From Siphonodentalium dalli (Eukaryota > Mollusca > Scaphopoda > Gadilida > Siphonodentaliidae), in contig CP136061.1 in the NCBI GenBank assembly GCA_032622095.1, forward strand, positions 230,822,944 to 230,886,943: DNA of 64,000 nt, written 5' to 3'. Of the stretch, positions 22,895-36,804 are shown one piece after another. Each line of letters begins with the position of its first letter. The first letter of the stretch is position 1. The position numbers and the translations under genes were made by a program. The notes below the pieces were generated by a model. That model searched no databases, was not told where the DNA came from, and saw only the letters and a list, made by a program, of their open reading frames with translations.

Positions 22895-25800
22895 CTAGCA
22901 GGGTTACCCGGCATTGCCCAGGTTAATGCGATGTGAATCCATATGTATGCTGTGGATATTTGTTGGTAATAGAAAATGCTCTTGCTTAAAGTGTTATACG
23001 TTTTCTCATAAATTGTATATTCAAATAGCATGCTCATTACAGTCATGGAATATAATTAGTGGCGCACCTTGTCAATTGTCATTCTGTTTATCGCGATTAA
23101 AGGTACTCAATCCGTAAAGAGGGTCCCCATCTCAACAGATTCCAACAACAACAATCCGATCAGAGGGTCCTATATTACTATTTCTTTGGCTTTGGGGGTA
23201 CAAAATATTTGATTCGAGTCGAGGAACCCATCAAACAAAGCTCAGAGTTATTAGATATTGATTTTTGAAATGTTTTAATTGCTCGAGATGAGTACTAATA
23301 ACTGCCGTCAATTTGGTAACCTGCTCGAGATTTTACGCCAAAACTCTATTCAAACAGACAAGGATGGATAACTCTATAATCAAGTGGTAATAATAACGAA
23401 ATTTTGATTGTCTTCTGGGCCAGAAAAAATTCCCGATAATGAAAAATAATAGATTTCGAAAAATCGATATCTAACAAATCTGAGCTTTGATGGGTGACTT
23501 CCTCGACTCGAATCAAATATTTTTGACACCCGAAGCCATTGAAATAGTAATTGAGAGGAGTTTTATCGGATTTAGTACCTTTAATCCGTTCCACCAATAA
23601 TGAAGTATTTATTTATTTACAACTGCGTATACATTAGACGTTATAATATGATACATGAACATCACAAACACATTAGTTCGATAAAACATGATAATTGGGT
23701 TTTACATATTGAGATGTATCAATCAATCTAGTGGGTTGGACTAAGATATCGAGGACACCTGGCTAACATATCTCCATGAAGATACAGATGTTTCAAAGAA
23801 ATGTCCAGGTGCTCCTCTGTTCATGGTGCTATATACTGGCTAAATATTCTCAGTTTAAACGAAATGTTGCTGCGCCAATATATCAGCTACATGTGCCAGG
23901 CACAGAGCGAGATTTTGAGTTGTTTATGTCAGTGATGAGTCTGTTCTAAAACACTTGTCAGATGTCAGTATTGGGGGATCCCCAACAGTCTTGTGCTACT
24001 AACTGCATTTTCTTGTATATCAGAAGAAACTATATTTGACTGCACACTGACTACTATTTTTGAACAGGCCTTCCATAACTCGTGACAAATTGTAACTTTT
24101 TTGTGGAAACTCTATTGAATGGAACAGACTAACTTTTGTTATAATATATATGCAATCCTCCGACGGTTCGAGGTCTCTCAGTTTGCACGAATATATGTAT
24201 CTCTTCAATAGAATGATAAATATACGTTTAATGCTTCTTATATGTATCTTTTTTTGCTAGCTCATTGTGTGAATGCTCTGATTGCCATCCCCATATAAAT
24301 GAAAGTTAAGAAGATATCATTAGAGAAAAACGTGTATGAATTTGGTGGAAATTGGTGCCAAATATATTTGTATCAGCTTTTGCCTCTTTTGACATACTTA
24401 AACCAGGCCCATTAGACTCGTGGATGCATGATATACTGGCGATGATTATATATATGTTTGGTGGTAATCAGCAACTAAACAAATTCTGGGAATAGTTATG
24501 ACCCCACATCTCTCACCCAAACGACAGCAATTTGGCGTCTTTAATTCACACGATCATATTCCTCGTATCATAGAGAAGAATAATATATCAAATTGGTGGA
24601 AATCTGGGCTAAAAATAGTTTATTAAATCAATTGTTGATGCAACGCTGACTCGAACAACTCCATATTGCGAAGGTGATTATGTATTCGTTTGGTGGAAAT
24701 CGGCGACAAAACTATTTCACCCACCATATTTTTTTAATTTTGCCGACCTTCCCCGTTTCTTCCCCTGACACCAACAGCGTCATTTTAGAAAATTTTAACC
24801 CGCACCATTATCTTCCTTGTAAAAAGTTACCTCTCTTAGAACGCCTTGGTGCCATCTCGATTGTACCGCGTGAAGTTATATATAGAACGCACACCGACTG
24901 AAAGAAAGACAGACGGACAGACATCACGATTTGATTTCTTGTATCATTTGAAAAGAACCATCTGAATTTGATGGTAATTGGTACTAAAAATATTTTGTAT
25001 CAGTTTTGGTGACCCTCCCGTCCCTATTTCGGACTCAAGCTGCACACACTAAGACTCATTAGAGATGCATATATATGAAATTGGTGAAAATTGGCGAGTA
25101 TACAAATTCGTATAAAATTTAAGGTCCCCCATAGCTCTCACCCATAGGGCATCAATTTGGTGTATCTAAACCACACGATAAGATTCCTCGTATCACGGAG
25201 AAGAATATGTATCAATTTGGTGGAAATCGGCACTAAACATATATATATCATTTTTTGTGTCCCTCTCATCTCTACACACCACTGCCTCGAATGAACCCAC
25301 TTGTGACATCCTTAAACCACAAGATTGCACTCCTGATATCATGGAGAAGATTGTTTATAAGTTTGGTTATAATCGGCGACTAAACACTTTTTTTTTTAAT
25401 TTGGTGCCAATCCGTCCCCTCCCCATCTCTCACACAAACAGCACCACTATGGCGTCTTTAAATCACACGATTAGATTCCTCGTTATCATGGATAAGAACG
25501 TGTATCAATTTGGTGGAAATTGGCGGTAAAATAATTGTGCATCAATTTTGGTGCCCCTGTCCCATTCAATGCAAACCTGACTCGAATGATGCCACATTTG
25601 ACAGATATAAGCCCCACCATTAGACTCCTCATACCATAGGGATGATTTTGTATAAGTGTGGTGGCCATCGGCGACTAAACCAATTATTATCAAATTTAGT
25701 GCCCAACCCCTCCCAATCTCTCACACAAAAGACAACAATTTGGCGTTGTTAAATCGCACAATTAGATTCCTTGTATCACGAAGAAGAATATATATCAATT

Positions 25801-26340
25801 TGGTGGAAATCGGCGCTAAAATTAGTTTTATCAATTTTGGTGCCCCTCTCCCCTTCCGTGCATCCCTGACTCGAACGACGCCAATTTTGACATATTTAAA
25901 CCACACCGTTGGATTCTTCATATCATGGGGATGATTATATGTAAGTTTCGTCACTTTCGTGGCAATCGGCGACAGAAAAAAATTCTGCCCCTCCCCCTTC
26001 CGGGGACCCCTGACGTGAACAGCGCGAATTTTGCCATATTTAAACCACACCATTAGATTCCTCATATTATGGGGATGATTATATATAAGTTTGGTGGCAA
26101 TCGGCGACAAATTTCGATTCTGCCCCTCCCCCTTGTCTGCCCCTGACAACAACGGCGTCACTTTAGAAAATTCTAACCCCGACCATTATCTTTCTCGTAA
26201 AAAGCTACTCCTAGTAGACCCCTTTGGCATCATCTAGATGGTTCCCTGTACATTTCTATAGAACACAGACAGACAGACAGACAGACATTCGCAAATATAG
26301 ATATATATATATACGTAGTTCTCAAAATATATAGTATAGA
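22895..26340 (-). mobile_element. class B Helitron, copy 2
   Basis: Near-identical to 3849-7209. It differs by about 50 extra bases near 23674-23725, by small indels, and by its right end (26304-26340), which is fused to a class A-type (AT)n-ACGTAGTTCTC 5' terminus. The diverged third copy also has the 50-base segment, so copy 1 probably lost it. Confidence 0.82.
23101..23580. mobile_element. TTAA-flanked MITE (family 1) in class B copy 2
   Basis: Same insertion, at the same site, as 4054-4532, with TTAA at 23097-23100 and 23581-23584. It therefore predates the duplication of class B copies 1 and 2. Confidence 0.85.
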
Positions 26341-26961
26341 TTGGCAGATTCCAGTAGCTTTATAACGGTATATCTGGTGAGAAATTTGATGCTATATTCG
26401 TGATTATCTGGGATGATTTCGGTATATATACTGTAAAAACAAAGCGCGCCATCCGTGCTCGCAGGGAATAAATTTCGAGCGATAACGTTTGCGTAAATAC
26501 GAAATTGTGAGTGTTGGTTTGTAACCGGGATTTCTGAGAAGCATTATGCCTATAACTACCCCCCCCCCCCTAAGCCCTGACCTAAGTGTCATACATACTA
26601 TAACAATGATGTTGTAAGAGCTCGAATAAATATGCCCGCATAGGCAAGTACTCAATGTTCCCGTATAACTCTGTAGATGCTAATAACGTTGAATGGTAAA
26701 CAGACGCTCTTTATAGAGATGCGTCAAAAACAAACGCTCATTAAATAATCACTTGATTAACCCACGCCGTGCCTTTGTGGTGATTTGAGATTGGAGAACG
26801 GGTGCTCTGAGCTTCGCTAAACCGCGACCACGGTCGTGTCGGTGGTATTTGGTATTTGTCGGAAGTTTGAGCTCAATCTGTACACGCGTTTTGGATTCTA
26901 TTAATTACCCACACACATATATACATATATATATACGAAGTCTCAAAATATATAGTATAGA
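26341..26961 (-). mobile_element. class A Helitron 5' portion, second copy
   Basis: Counterpart of 7210-7829, beginning at the same internal TTGGCAGATTCCAG point. It contains a 12-base C run (26559-26570) where the first copy has six. Confidence 0.72.
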
Positions 26962-27685
26962 CTAGCAGGTTAGCCCGCCACTGGCGGCATTCGTCCCATG
27001 ACTTTGTTCGAAAAAGCAATTGCAACAGGTTCCGAGACACTTGTGCTGCATTTGCACCAAATTTCGGCAATAGTCAGAAACATGACAATTTTAATTTAAT
27101 TTTTTGTTTTTCAATGAGTTAATTATTTTGTTTTTCAATGAGTTAATTGTGCCTTTTTAATTTTTTAATTTAATTTTTTGTTTTTAAATTTTACCCGATT
27201 TGTTTTGGTTTTTCAAGGAGTTAATTGCGCCTTTTTAATTTTGTTTTTCAATTTTACCAGATTTTGTTTTGTTTTTCAATGAACCCGTCCATGACACTTC
27301 CCGTATTTAGCAAGTTTGAGCTCAATCGGTTGGAGTCTATAAAGGACACACACATATATATGACACTTCCCGTAGGTAGCAAGTTTTAGCTCAATCGGCA
27401 TTCCCTGGAATTTCCCAGTCAATATTTAGCAAGTTTTAGCTCAATCGGTTCGACTCTATAAAGGACACACTCATATATATGACACTTCCCGTAGGTAGCA
27501 AGTTTGAGCTCAATCGGCATTCCCTGGAATTTGCCAGTCACCAACGCGGCGTAATTTTGGTACATATATAGAGACCAATTATCCATCGGCTGTCATGTGT
27601 AGTAAAGATGTCTTATAAGCCGACATTGCCGTGGGGATGCCCGTTCCTACACGCGTTTTCGATTCTATGAAGTACCCACATATAT

Positions 27686-27729
<44 letters not shown>

Positions 27730-27753
27730 GGAAGTCTCAAATTATAAAGTAGA
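26962..27753 (-). mobile_element. class A Helitron without the 99-bp duplication
   Basis: Counterpart of 7830-8726. The GCATTCGTCCCATG segment occurs once. It ends with (AT)n at 27687-27728. Confidence 0.8.
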
Positions 27754-28965
27754 CTAGTAGGTTAGCCCGCCACTGGCGGCATTCGTCTCATGGCTTTGTT
27801 TCAGAAACATGACATTTTTGTAATTATTTGTTTTTATTTTTTTATTTTTTAATATTAATTTAATGTTTTTTAAATTTAATATATTTTGTTTCTGAATTTT
27901 TTTTTTATTGTTAATTTTTTTTTATTTTAAATTGATTTAATTACATTTTAAATTGTTTTAATTAATTTTGTTGTTTCTGGCGGAAAAATTTACCCGTAGA
28001 AATCCCCCCTTCCTAGGAACGACAGACAACGCATTCTTTGTTTCGTGAAATCTCTCTACGATAACATTGCATTGAATTGAAATTAAATTTTAAATTGTTT
28101 TAATTAATTTTTTTGTTTCTGGCGGAAAAATTTACCCGTAGAAATCCCCCCTTCCTAGGAACGACAGACAACGCATTCTTTGTTTCGTGAAATCTCTCTA
28201 CGGTAACATTGCATTGAATTTAAAACAAACGCTTCCCGTCGGGAAATCTGTCTGCATAATATTTCGAGTCTGCCGTACCCGTCGTAATGTCGTGAAATCT
28301 CTCTGCATAATAGATAACATTTGCATTGAATCTGTTGCTGGCATTCAGGGCTTCGGGTCATTGTTGTTGGCATCACGGCTCCCCGAAAACTCTCACATTG
28401 CCGAAAACGTGTATTTAGTAATATCGTTGGTGTTGATATTCACGGCTTGGGGGCTATTTTCTCGCCAACAATGTCGTTGGCGTTCACGGTTTGGGGCAGT
28501 GTGTATAGCTGCGTGAGTTAGCAGGAATCGAGGGGTGTAAGTTTAGAGCTTGTTTATATGAATGTTTCGGAAATATACTAAGATTTTCAGCCGTAACAAA
28601 AAATGTATACATCAGAAAATGTAAATTCTATATTTTGCGAGGTATTAGCAAGTTTTGGCTCAACGGGCTTAGCAGTTTGAAGTGAATATGGATATAAAAA
28701 TATACAGATATAAAAAAAATTGTTGAGTTACTCCTCTTGGATCGCGAGCGAATATCAATTAACCCCGAAGTGCCGATTGCGGTGAATTTGATGATTGGGA
28801 AGGGATAGACGGTGCTCTGAGGTTCTCCAAAACACGACTACGGCGGTGTCGGTGGGATTTTACACTTACATACGAAATTTGAGCTCAATATGTACACGCG
28901 TTTTGGATTCTATGAAGTACCCACATATATACATATATATATACGGAGTTCTCAAAATATAAAGT
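27754..28965 (-). mobile_element. class A Helitron with internal ~120-bp duplication
   Basis: Relative of 8727-9786. The stretch with CTGGCGGAAAAATTTACCCG and TTCCTAGGAACGAC occurs twice (about 27976 and 28119). The boundary on the right is decayed: GTATAGCAGG instead of CTAGCAGG. Confidence 0.75.
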
Positions 28966-29671
28966 ATAGCAGGTTAGCCCGCCACCGGCGGCTTGTCCGA
29001 AACATGACATTTTTTTATGAGTTTTTTAAATTTTTAGCTCCACGCGTTTCAATAAGAAAAAATTGTACCCGGTAGCTCCACCCGTTTCCGAGATCTGGTC
29101 TGCGCATGCGCTGCACGGGCGTCGCACGGGCTCGGCGACCCGATAAAATTTGTACCCGGCGCAAGATACATTCACATAGCTCCACCCGTTTCCGAGATCT
29201 CGTCTGCACATGCGCTGCACGGGCGTCGCACGGGATCGGCGACCCGATAAAATTTGTACCCGGCGCAAGATACATTCACATAGCAAATTTCAAGTCGATA
29301 GCTCCACCCGTTTCCGAGTTCTCGTCTGCGCATGCGCTGCACGGGCGTCGCACGGGCTCGCCAATACGACAACGACCACCGCCTGGTCAAACTACACACA
29401 CGTACCAAGTTTCGTCCCGATCGGTCAAGAATCGTAGATTTGTATGAAGTACAACACACACACAAACATAAATATATAAGAGAGATATGTAAATTAGATA
29501 GATTGTATCAAAATATATAGGAGAGATATGTAAATGATCTACACACCATTACCGGTGTTTGTCAAAGTTTAGTGGGGTATATCAATACTCATTCACGATC
29601 ATATCATTGAGGTCCGGAGGGTGTGGGCTATCTCTCGAATACACGGAGTTCTCAAAATATATAGATATAGA
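28966..29671 (-). mobile_element. class A Helitron, core-repeat form with extra tail
   Basis: About 0.7 kb. Three core repeats of differing length contain ATGCGCTGCACGGGCGTCGC, then GGTCAAGAATCGTAG. A tail unique to this form and 36977-37708 holds GTGGGGTATATCAATACTC and GGTCCGGAGGGTGTGGGC. Confidence 0.78.
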
Positions 29672-30947
29672 CTAGCAGGTTAGCCCGCCACCGGCGGCGT
29701 TTGTCCGAAACATGACATTTTAATATTATTTTAATGTTTTTTAAATGAAATATATTTGTTTTCTGAATTTTTTTTCGAAACATAACAGAAAGATGACATT
29801 TTTTTAATTATTTTCTTTTTATTTATATATTTTTTAAATTTTAATATTAATTTAATGTTTTTTAAATTTAATTTATGTATTTTTTCAATTTTTTTATATT
29901 TAATTGTTTTTTATAATTGAATTTTTTTTGTTATTGTTAATTTTTTTTTATTCTGGCGGAAAAATCCGATGAATCCCCCTTCCTAGGAACGACTTTCAAT
30001 GAGTTAATTCTTGGTACCCGTCCTAAACATTTCGAGCGATAACGTTTTGTTGAATCCCGTCGTGAAATCTCTCTGCATAATATTTCGAGCTATTTCGAGC
30101 GGGTCAATGAAATCCCCCTTCCTAGGAACGACTTTCAATGAGTTAATTCATGGTACCCGTCCTAAACATATCGAGCGATAACGTTTTGTTGAATCCCGTA
30201 ACGTTTCGTTGAATTGTAAACATGTCCCCCGTTCCTAGGAACGACAGGCAATCTCTCTGCATAATATGTCGAGCTATATCGAGCGATAACGTTCACGCTT
30301 GATGTCGAATCCGGCATTGCATTGAAAACAAACGCTTCTCTCTCTGCATAATATTTCGAGCGATAACATTGCATTGAATTGCCCGTCATACAGATATGCA
30401 GATAGCGAAAACGACGCTCTTTATATAGACACTGCGAAAAACTAACGCTCTTTATATATCAACGCTATTAACCCCGAAGTGCCGATTGCGATACGAAATT
30501 GTGAGTGTTGGTTTGTAACCGGGATTTCTGATAATCTTTATGCCTATAACTACCCCCCTAAGCCCTGACCTAAGTGTCATACATACTATAACAATGATGT
30601 TGTAAGAGTATGGCATCCAATAAATCTCCCCGCATAGGAAATGCACTCAATTTTCCCGTATAACTCTGCAGATGCTAATAACGTTGAATGGGAAACAGAC
30701 GCTCTTTATAGCGATGCGTCAAAAACAAACGCACATTAAATAATCACTTGATTAACCCCCGCCGTGCATTTGCGGTGATTTGGGATTGGATAAAGGGTGC
30801 TCTGAGCTTCTCCAAAACGCGACCACGGCGGTGTCGGTGGGATTTTGCACTTACATACGAAATTTGAGCTCAATCTGTACACGCGTTTTCGATTCTATGA
30901 AGTACCCACACACATATATATATACGGAGTTCTCAAAATATATAGTA
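29672..30947 (-). mobile_element. class A Helitron, 'GGCGTTTGTCCG' head, copy 1
   Basis: About 1.28 kb. A T-rich segment of 200 bp precedes repeated 60-130 bp modules with TTCCTAGGAACGAC, TGGTACCCGTCCTAAACAT and TTTCGAGCGATAACGTT. Sister units are at 32907 and 34193. Confidence 0.8.
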
Positions 30948-32148
30948 CTAGCAGGTTAGCCCGCCACCGGCGGCTTGTCCGAAACATGACATTTTTTTAT
31001 ATATATTTTTTTAATTTTTAGCTCCACGCATTTCAATAAGAAAAATTTGTACCCGGTAGCTCCACCCGTTTCCGAGATCTGGTCTGCGCATGTGCGAAGC
31101 TGGCGTCGCACGGGCTCGGCGACCCGATAAAATTTGTACCCGGCGCAAGATACATTCACATACCAAATTTCAAGTCGATAGCTCCACCCGTTTCCGATAT
31201 CTCGTCTGCGCATGCGCTGCACGGGCGTCGCACGGGCTCGTCAATACGACAGCGACGACCACCTGGTCAAACTACACTCACGTACCAAGTTTCGTCCCGA
31301 TCGGTCGAGGTGTTGGTATCTGATGCAAAAGACGAAATTGTGAGTGTTGGTCAATAGTCCCCGCCGTGAACCTCATCGTCGCAAAGAGCGGACAGTCAAT
31401 TAACCCCGTTGTGAACCTCAATCACCAACGCGACGTAAACATGTGTTGCGTTCTAAAAATAGGAAAGCACTTTCTCTCGGCATAATTCTGCAGATGCTAA
31501 TAACGTTGCTCCCCGTAGGTAGCAATATCGTTGTTGTTGATATTTACGGCTTGGGGGCTATTTTCTTATTTAGCAAGTTTGAGCTCAATCGGTTCGAGTC
31601 TATAAAGGACACACTCATATATATGACACTTCCCGTGGGTAGCAAGTTTGCATGAGCTCAATCGGCATTCCCTGGAATTTCCCGTAGATTGGCAGATTCC
31701 AGTAGCTTTATAACGATATATCTGGGGAGAAATCTGATGCTATATTCGTGATTATCTGGGATGATTTCGGTATATAACTATATACTGTAAAAACAAAGCG
31801 CGCCATCCGTACTCGCAGGGTTGGTCAGAAACAAATGTTTTTTAAATTTAATGTATGTTCCGTATATCTCTCTGCAGATGCAAATAACGTTGAATGGCAA
31901 ACAGACGCTCTTTATAGAGATGCGTCAAAAACAAACGCTCATTAAATAATCACTTGATTAACCCACGCCGTGCCTTTGCGGTGATTTGAGATTGGAGAAT
32001 GGGTGCTCTGAGCTTTTCTAAACTGCGACCACGGTCGTGTCGGTGTGATTTGACACTTACATATGAAGTTTGAGCTCAATCTGTACACGCGTTTTGGATT
32101 CTATGAAGTACACACACACATATATACGAAGTCTCAAAATATATAGTA
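30948..32148 (-). mobile_element. class A Helitron, 1,201 bp, sister of 10998-12198
   Basis: Same length and same small private insertion as the unit at 10998. Its 5' terminus is split by the class C copy on its right. Confidence 0.83.
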
Positions 32149-32902
32149 CTAGAAGGTGACCCGACTTCGTCCGGGCTATTCAAAAACCAAATTTCAAGTC
32201 GATTGCTCCACCCGTTTCCTAGATCTGGTCTGCGCATGCGCGAAGCTGGTGTCGCGCGTGCTCGGCGACCCGATAAAATTCGTATCCGGGGCAAGATACA
32301 TTCACATACCAAATTTCAAGTCGATAGCTACACCCGTTTCCGAGATATATAGCCCAATGTCATTTGCGGATACCTCGGCCGGTGATGAGTTAACGCGACA
32401 CAGTCAAATGCATCGGCAGGGTGAGAGTTAACGTAATCTAACTTTATGACCTCTGACGACGTCATAGAAATTACGCATTGATTTTATCCCGATAAAAGCA
32501 TTGTACCACTTGTACCTAATAATTGAGGCAGATAACTAAAACGGATACATACATATTATATATCGTTGGAAAGATGAAGCCACACAGATTCTAACCGTGC
32601 AAATTATATGACTGGCAATTTATTATTCGCGCTATATCGAATCGATTTGTGAGCACCGAACTGAAATATATTAGCGCAAAAACGGCGTAAAAATAGATTT
32701 GACCTCCGCACGTGAAAAGTTGACCTCGCACGGACAAATAAATATGCCTATGTTCGTCTCCGGCCGAAAATACCCTAAAATACCAAATTTCATCGAAATT
32801 GGCTTAGTCGTTTTGGAGTCCATCGATTTCAAACACACACACAAACAAACACACACACAAACAAACACATACACACACAGATCTTTCAAAATATATAATA
32901 GA
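32149..32902 (-). mobile_element. class C Helitron, copy 2, clean A^T insertion
   Basis: Flanks end ...ATATATAGTA (32148) and start TAGACTAGCAGG (32903). Joining them regenerates the standard class A junction exactly, with no bases duplicated or lost. It has one 122-bp core repeat where copy 1 has two. Confidence 0.87.
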
Positions 32903-32906
32903 TAGA

Positions 32907-34192
32907 CTAGCAGGTTAGCCCGCCACCGGCGGCGTTTGTCCGAAACATGACATTTTAATATTATTTTAATGTTTTTTAAATGTAATATATTTGTTTTCTG
33001 AATTTTTTTCCGAAACATAACAGAAAGATAACATTTTTTTAATTATTGTGTTTTTATTTATATATTTTTTAAATTTTAATATTAATTTAATGTTTTTTAA
33101 ATTTAATTTATGTATTTTTTAAATTTTTTAATATTTAATTCTTTTTTATAATTTAATTTGTTTTTTTTTATTGTTAATTTTGTTTTGTTTCTGGCGGAAA
33201 AATCCGATGAATCCCCCTTCCTAGGAACGACTTTCAATGAGTTAATTCTTGGTACCCGTCCTAAACATTTCGAGCGATAACGTTTTGTTGAATCCCGTCG
33301 TGAAATCTCTCTGCATAATATTTCGAGCTATTTCGAGCGGGTAAATGAAATCACCCTTCCTAGGAACGACTTTCAATGAGTTAATTCATGGTACCCGTCC
33401 TAAACATTTCGAGCGATAACGTTTTGTTGAATCCCGTAACGTTTTGTTGAATTGTAAACATGTCCCCCGTTCCTAGGAACGACAAGCAATCTCTCTGCAT
33501 AATATGTCGAGCTATTTCGAGCGATAACGTTCACGCTTGATGTCGAATCCGGTATTGCATTGAAAACAAACGCTTCTTTCTCTGCATAATATTTCGAGCG
33601 ATAACATTGCATTGAATTGCCCGTCATACAGATATGCAGATAGCGAAAACGACGCTCTTAATATAGACACTGCGGAAAACTAACGCTCTTTATATATCAA
33701 CGCTATTAACCCCGAAGTGCCGATTGCGATACGAAATTGTGAGTGTTGGTTTGTAACCGGGATTTCTGATAAGCATTATGCCTATAACTACCCCCCCCCC
33801 TAAGCCCTGACCTAAGTGTCATACATACTATAACAATGATGTTGTAAGAGTATGGCATCCAATAAATCTCCCCGCATAGGAAATGCACTCAATTTTCCTG
33901 TATAACTCTGCAGATGCTAATAACGTTGAATGGGAAACAGACGCTCTTTATAGCGATGCGTCAAAAACAAACGCTCATTAAATAATCACTTGATTAACCC
34001 CCGCCGTGCCTTTGCTGTGATTTGGGATTGGATAAAGGGTGCTCTGAGCTTCTCCAAAACGCGACCACGGCGGTGTCGGTGGGATTTTGCACTTACATAC
34101 GAAATTTGAGCTCAATCTGTACACGCGTTTTCGATTCTATGAAGTACCCACACACATATATATATACGAAGTCTCAAAATATATAGTATAGA
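32907..34192 (-). mobile_element. class A Helitron, 'GGCGTTTGTCCG' head, copy 2
   Basis: About 1.29 kb, closely similar to 29672-30947. It has a ten-base C run at 33791-33800. Confidence 0.8.
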
Positions 34193-35459
34193 CTAGCAGG
34201 TTAGCCCGCCACCGGCGGCGTTTGTCCGAAACATGACATTTTAATATTATTTTAATGTTTTTTAAATGTAATATATTTGTTTTCTGAATTTTTTTCCGAA
34301 ACATAACAGAAAGATAACATTTTTTTAATTATTGTGTTTTTATTTATATATTTTTTTAATTTTAATATTAATTTAATGTTTTTTAAATTTAATTTATGTA
34401 TTTTTTCAATTTTTTAATATTTAATTCTTTTTTATAATTTAATTTGTTTTTTTTATTGTTAATTTTGTTTTGTTTCTGGCGGAAAAATCCGATGAATCCC
34501 CCTTCCTAGGAACGACTTTCAATGAGTTAATTCTTGGTACCCGTCCTAAACATTTCGAGCGATAACGTTTTGTTGAATCCCGTCGTGAAATCTCTCTGCA
34601 TAATATTTCGAGCGGGTCAATGAAATCCCCCTTCCTAGGAACGACTTTCAATGAGTTAATTCATGGTACCCGTCCTAAACATTTCGAGCGATAACGTTTT
34701 GTTGAATCCCGTAACGTTTTGTTGAATTGTAAACATGTCCCCCGTTCCTAGGAACGACAGGCAATCTCTCTGCATAATATGTCGAGCTATTTCGAGCAAT
34801 AACGTTCACGCTTGATGTCGAATCCGGTATTGCATTGAAAACAAACGCTTCTCTCTCTGCATAATATTTCGAGCGATAACATTGCATTGAATTGCCCGTC
34901 ATACATATAGGTAGATAGCGAAAACGACGCTCTTTATATAGACACTGCGGAAAACTAACGCTCTTTATATATCAACGCTATTAACCCCGAAGTGCCGATT
35001 GGGATACGAAATTGTGAGTGTTGGTTTGTAACCGGGATTTCTGATAAGCATTATGCCTATAACTACCCCCCTAAGCCCTGACCTAAGACTCATACATACT
35101 ATAACAATGATTTGAAAGAGTATGGCATCCAATAAATCTCCCCGCATAGGAAATGCACTCAATTTTCCCGTATAACTCTGCAGATGCTAATAACGTTGAA
35201 TGGGAAACAGACGCTCTTTATAGCGATGCGTCAAAAACAAACGCTTATTAAATAATCACTTGATTAACCCCCGCCGTGCCTTTGCGGTGATTTGGGAGTG
35301 GATAAAGGGTGCTCTGAGCTTCTCCAAAACGCGACCACGGCGGTGTCGGTGGGATTTTACACTTACATACGGAATTTGAGCTCAATCTGTACACGCGTTT
35401 TCGATTCTATGAAGTACCCACACACACATATATATACGGAGTTCTCAAAATATATAGTA
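34193..35459 (-). mobile_element. class A Helitron, 'GGCGTTTGTCCG' head, copy 3
   Basis: About 1.27 kb, in tandem with the previous unit and very similar to it. Differences are small, such as loss of one TATTTCGAGC word near 34610. Confidence 0.8.
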
Positions 35460-36804
35460 CTAGCAGGTTAGCCCGCCACCGGCGGCTTGTCCGAAACATG
35501 ACATTTTTTTATATATTTGTTTTTAATTTTTAGCTCCACGCGTTTCAATAAGTAAAATTTGTACCCGGTAGCTCCACCCGTTTCCGAGATCTGGTCTGCG
35601 CATGCGCCAATCTGGCGTCGCACGGGCTCGGCGACCCGATAAAATTTGTACCCGGCGCAAGATACATTCACATACCAAATTTCAAGTCGATAGCTCCACC
35701 CGGTTCCGATATCTCGTCTGCGCATGCGCTGCACGGGCGTCGCACGGGCTCGCCAATACGACAGCGACGACCACCTGGTCAAACTACACTCACGTCCCAA
35801 GTTTCGTCCCGATCGGCACCAAATTTCAAGTCGATAGCTCCACCCGGTTCCGATATCTCGTCTGCGCATGCGCTGCACGGGCGTCGCACGGGCTCGCCAA
35901 TACGACAGCGACGACCACCTGGTCAAACTACACTCACGTACCAAGTTTCGTCCCGATCGGTCGAGGTGTTGGTATCTGATGCAAAAGACGAAATTGTGAG
36001 TGTTGGTCAATAGTCCCCGCCGTGAACCTCATCGTCGCAAAGAGCGGACAGTCAATTAACCCCGTTGTGAACCTCAATCACCAACGCGACGTAAACATGT
36101 GTTGCGTTCTAAAAATAGGAAAGCACATTCTCTCTGCATAATTCTGCAGATGCTAATAACGTTGCTCCCCGTAGGTAGCAATATCGTTGTTGTTGATATT
36201 TACGGCTTGGGGGCTATTTTCTTATTTAGCAAGTTTGAGCTCAATCGGTTCGAGTCTATAAAGGACACACTCATATATATGACACTTCCCGTGGGTACCA
36301 AGTTTGAGCTCAATCGGCATTCCCTGGAATTTCCCGTAGATTGGCAGATTCCAGTAGCTTTATAACGATATATCTGGGGAGAAATCTGATGCTATATTCG
36401 TGATTATCTGGGATGATTTCGGTATATGACAATATACTGTAAAAACAAAGCGCGCCATCCGTGCTCGCAGGGTTGGTCAGAAACAAATGTTTTTTAAATT
36501 TAATGTATGTTCCGTATATCTCTCTGCAGATGCAAATAACGTTGAATGGCAAACAGACGCTCTTTATAGAGATGCGTCAAAAACAAACGCTCATTAAATA
36601 ATCACTTGATTAACCCCCGCCGTGCCTTTGCGGTGATTTGAGATTGGAGAACGGGTGCTCTGAGCTTTTCTAAAGCTTTACCACGGTCGTGTCGGTGTGA
36701 TTTGACACTTACATAGGAAGTTTGAGCTCAATCTGTACACGCGTTTTGGATTCTATGAAGTACACACACACACATATACGAAGTCTCAAAATATATAGTA
36801 TAGA
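35460..36804 (-). mobile_element. class A Helitron with 144-bp internal duplication
   Basis: Like 9787-10997, but the stretch from CACCAAATTTCAAGTCGAT to CGTCCCGATCGG is present twice in tandem (about 35675-35818 and 35819-35962). This makes a 180-codon reverse frame that is an artefact of the repeat. Confidence 0.82.

Noticed and set aside
22975-23597. Reverse frame at 23346-23597 as a gene
   Set aside because: It lies across the family 1 MITE and is disrupted in the other copy; no motif.
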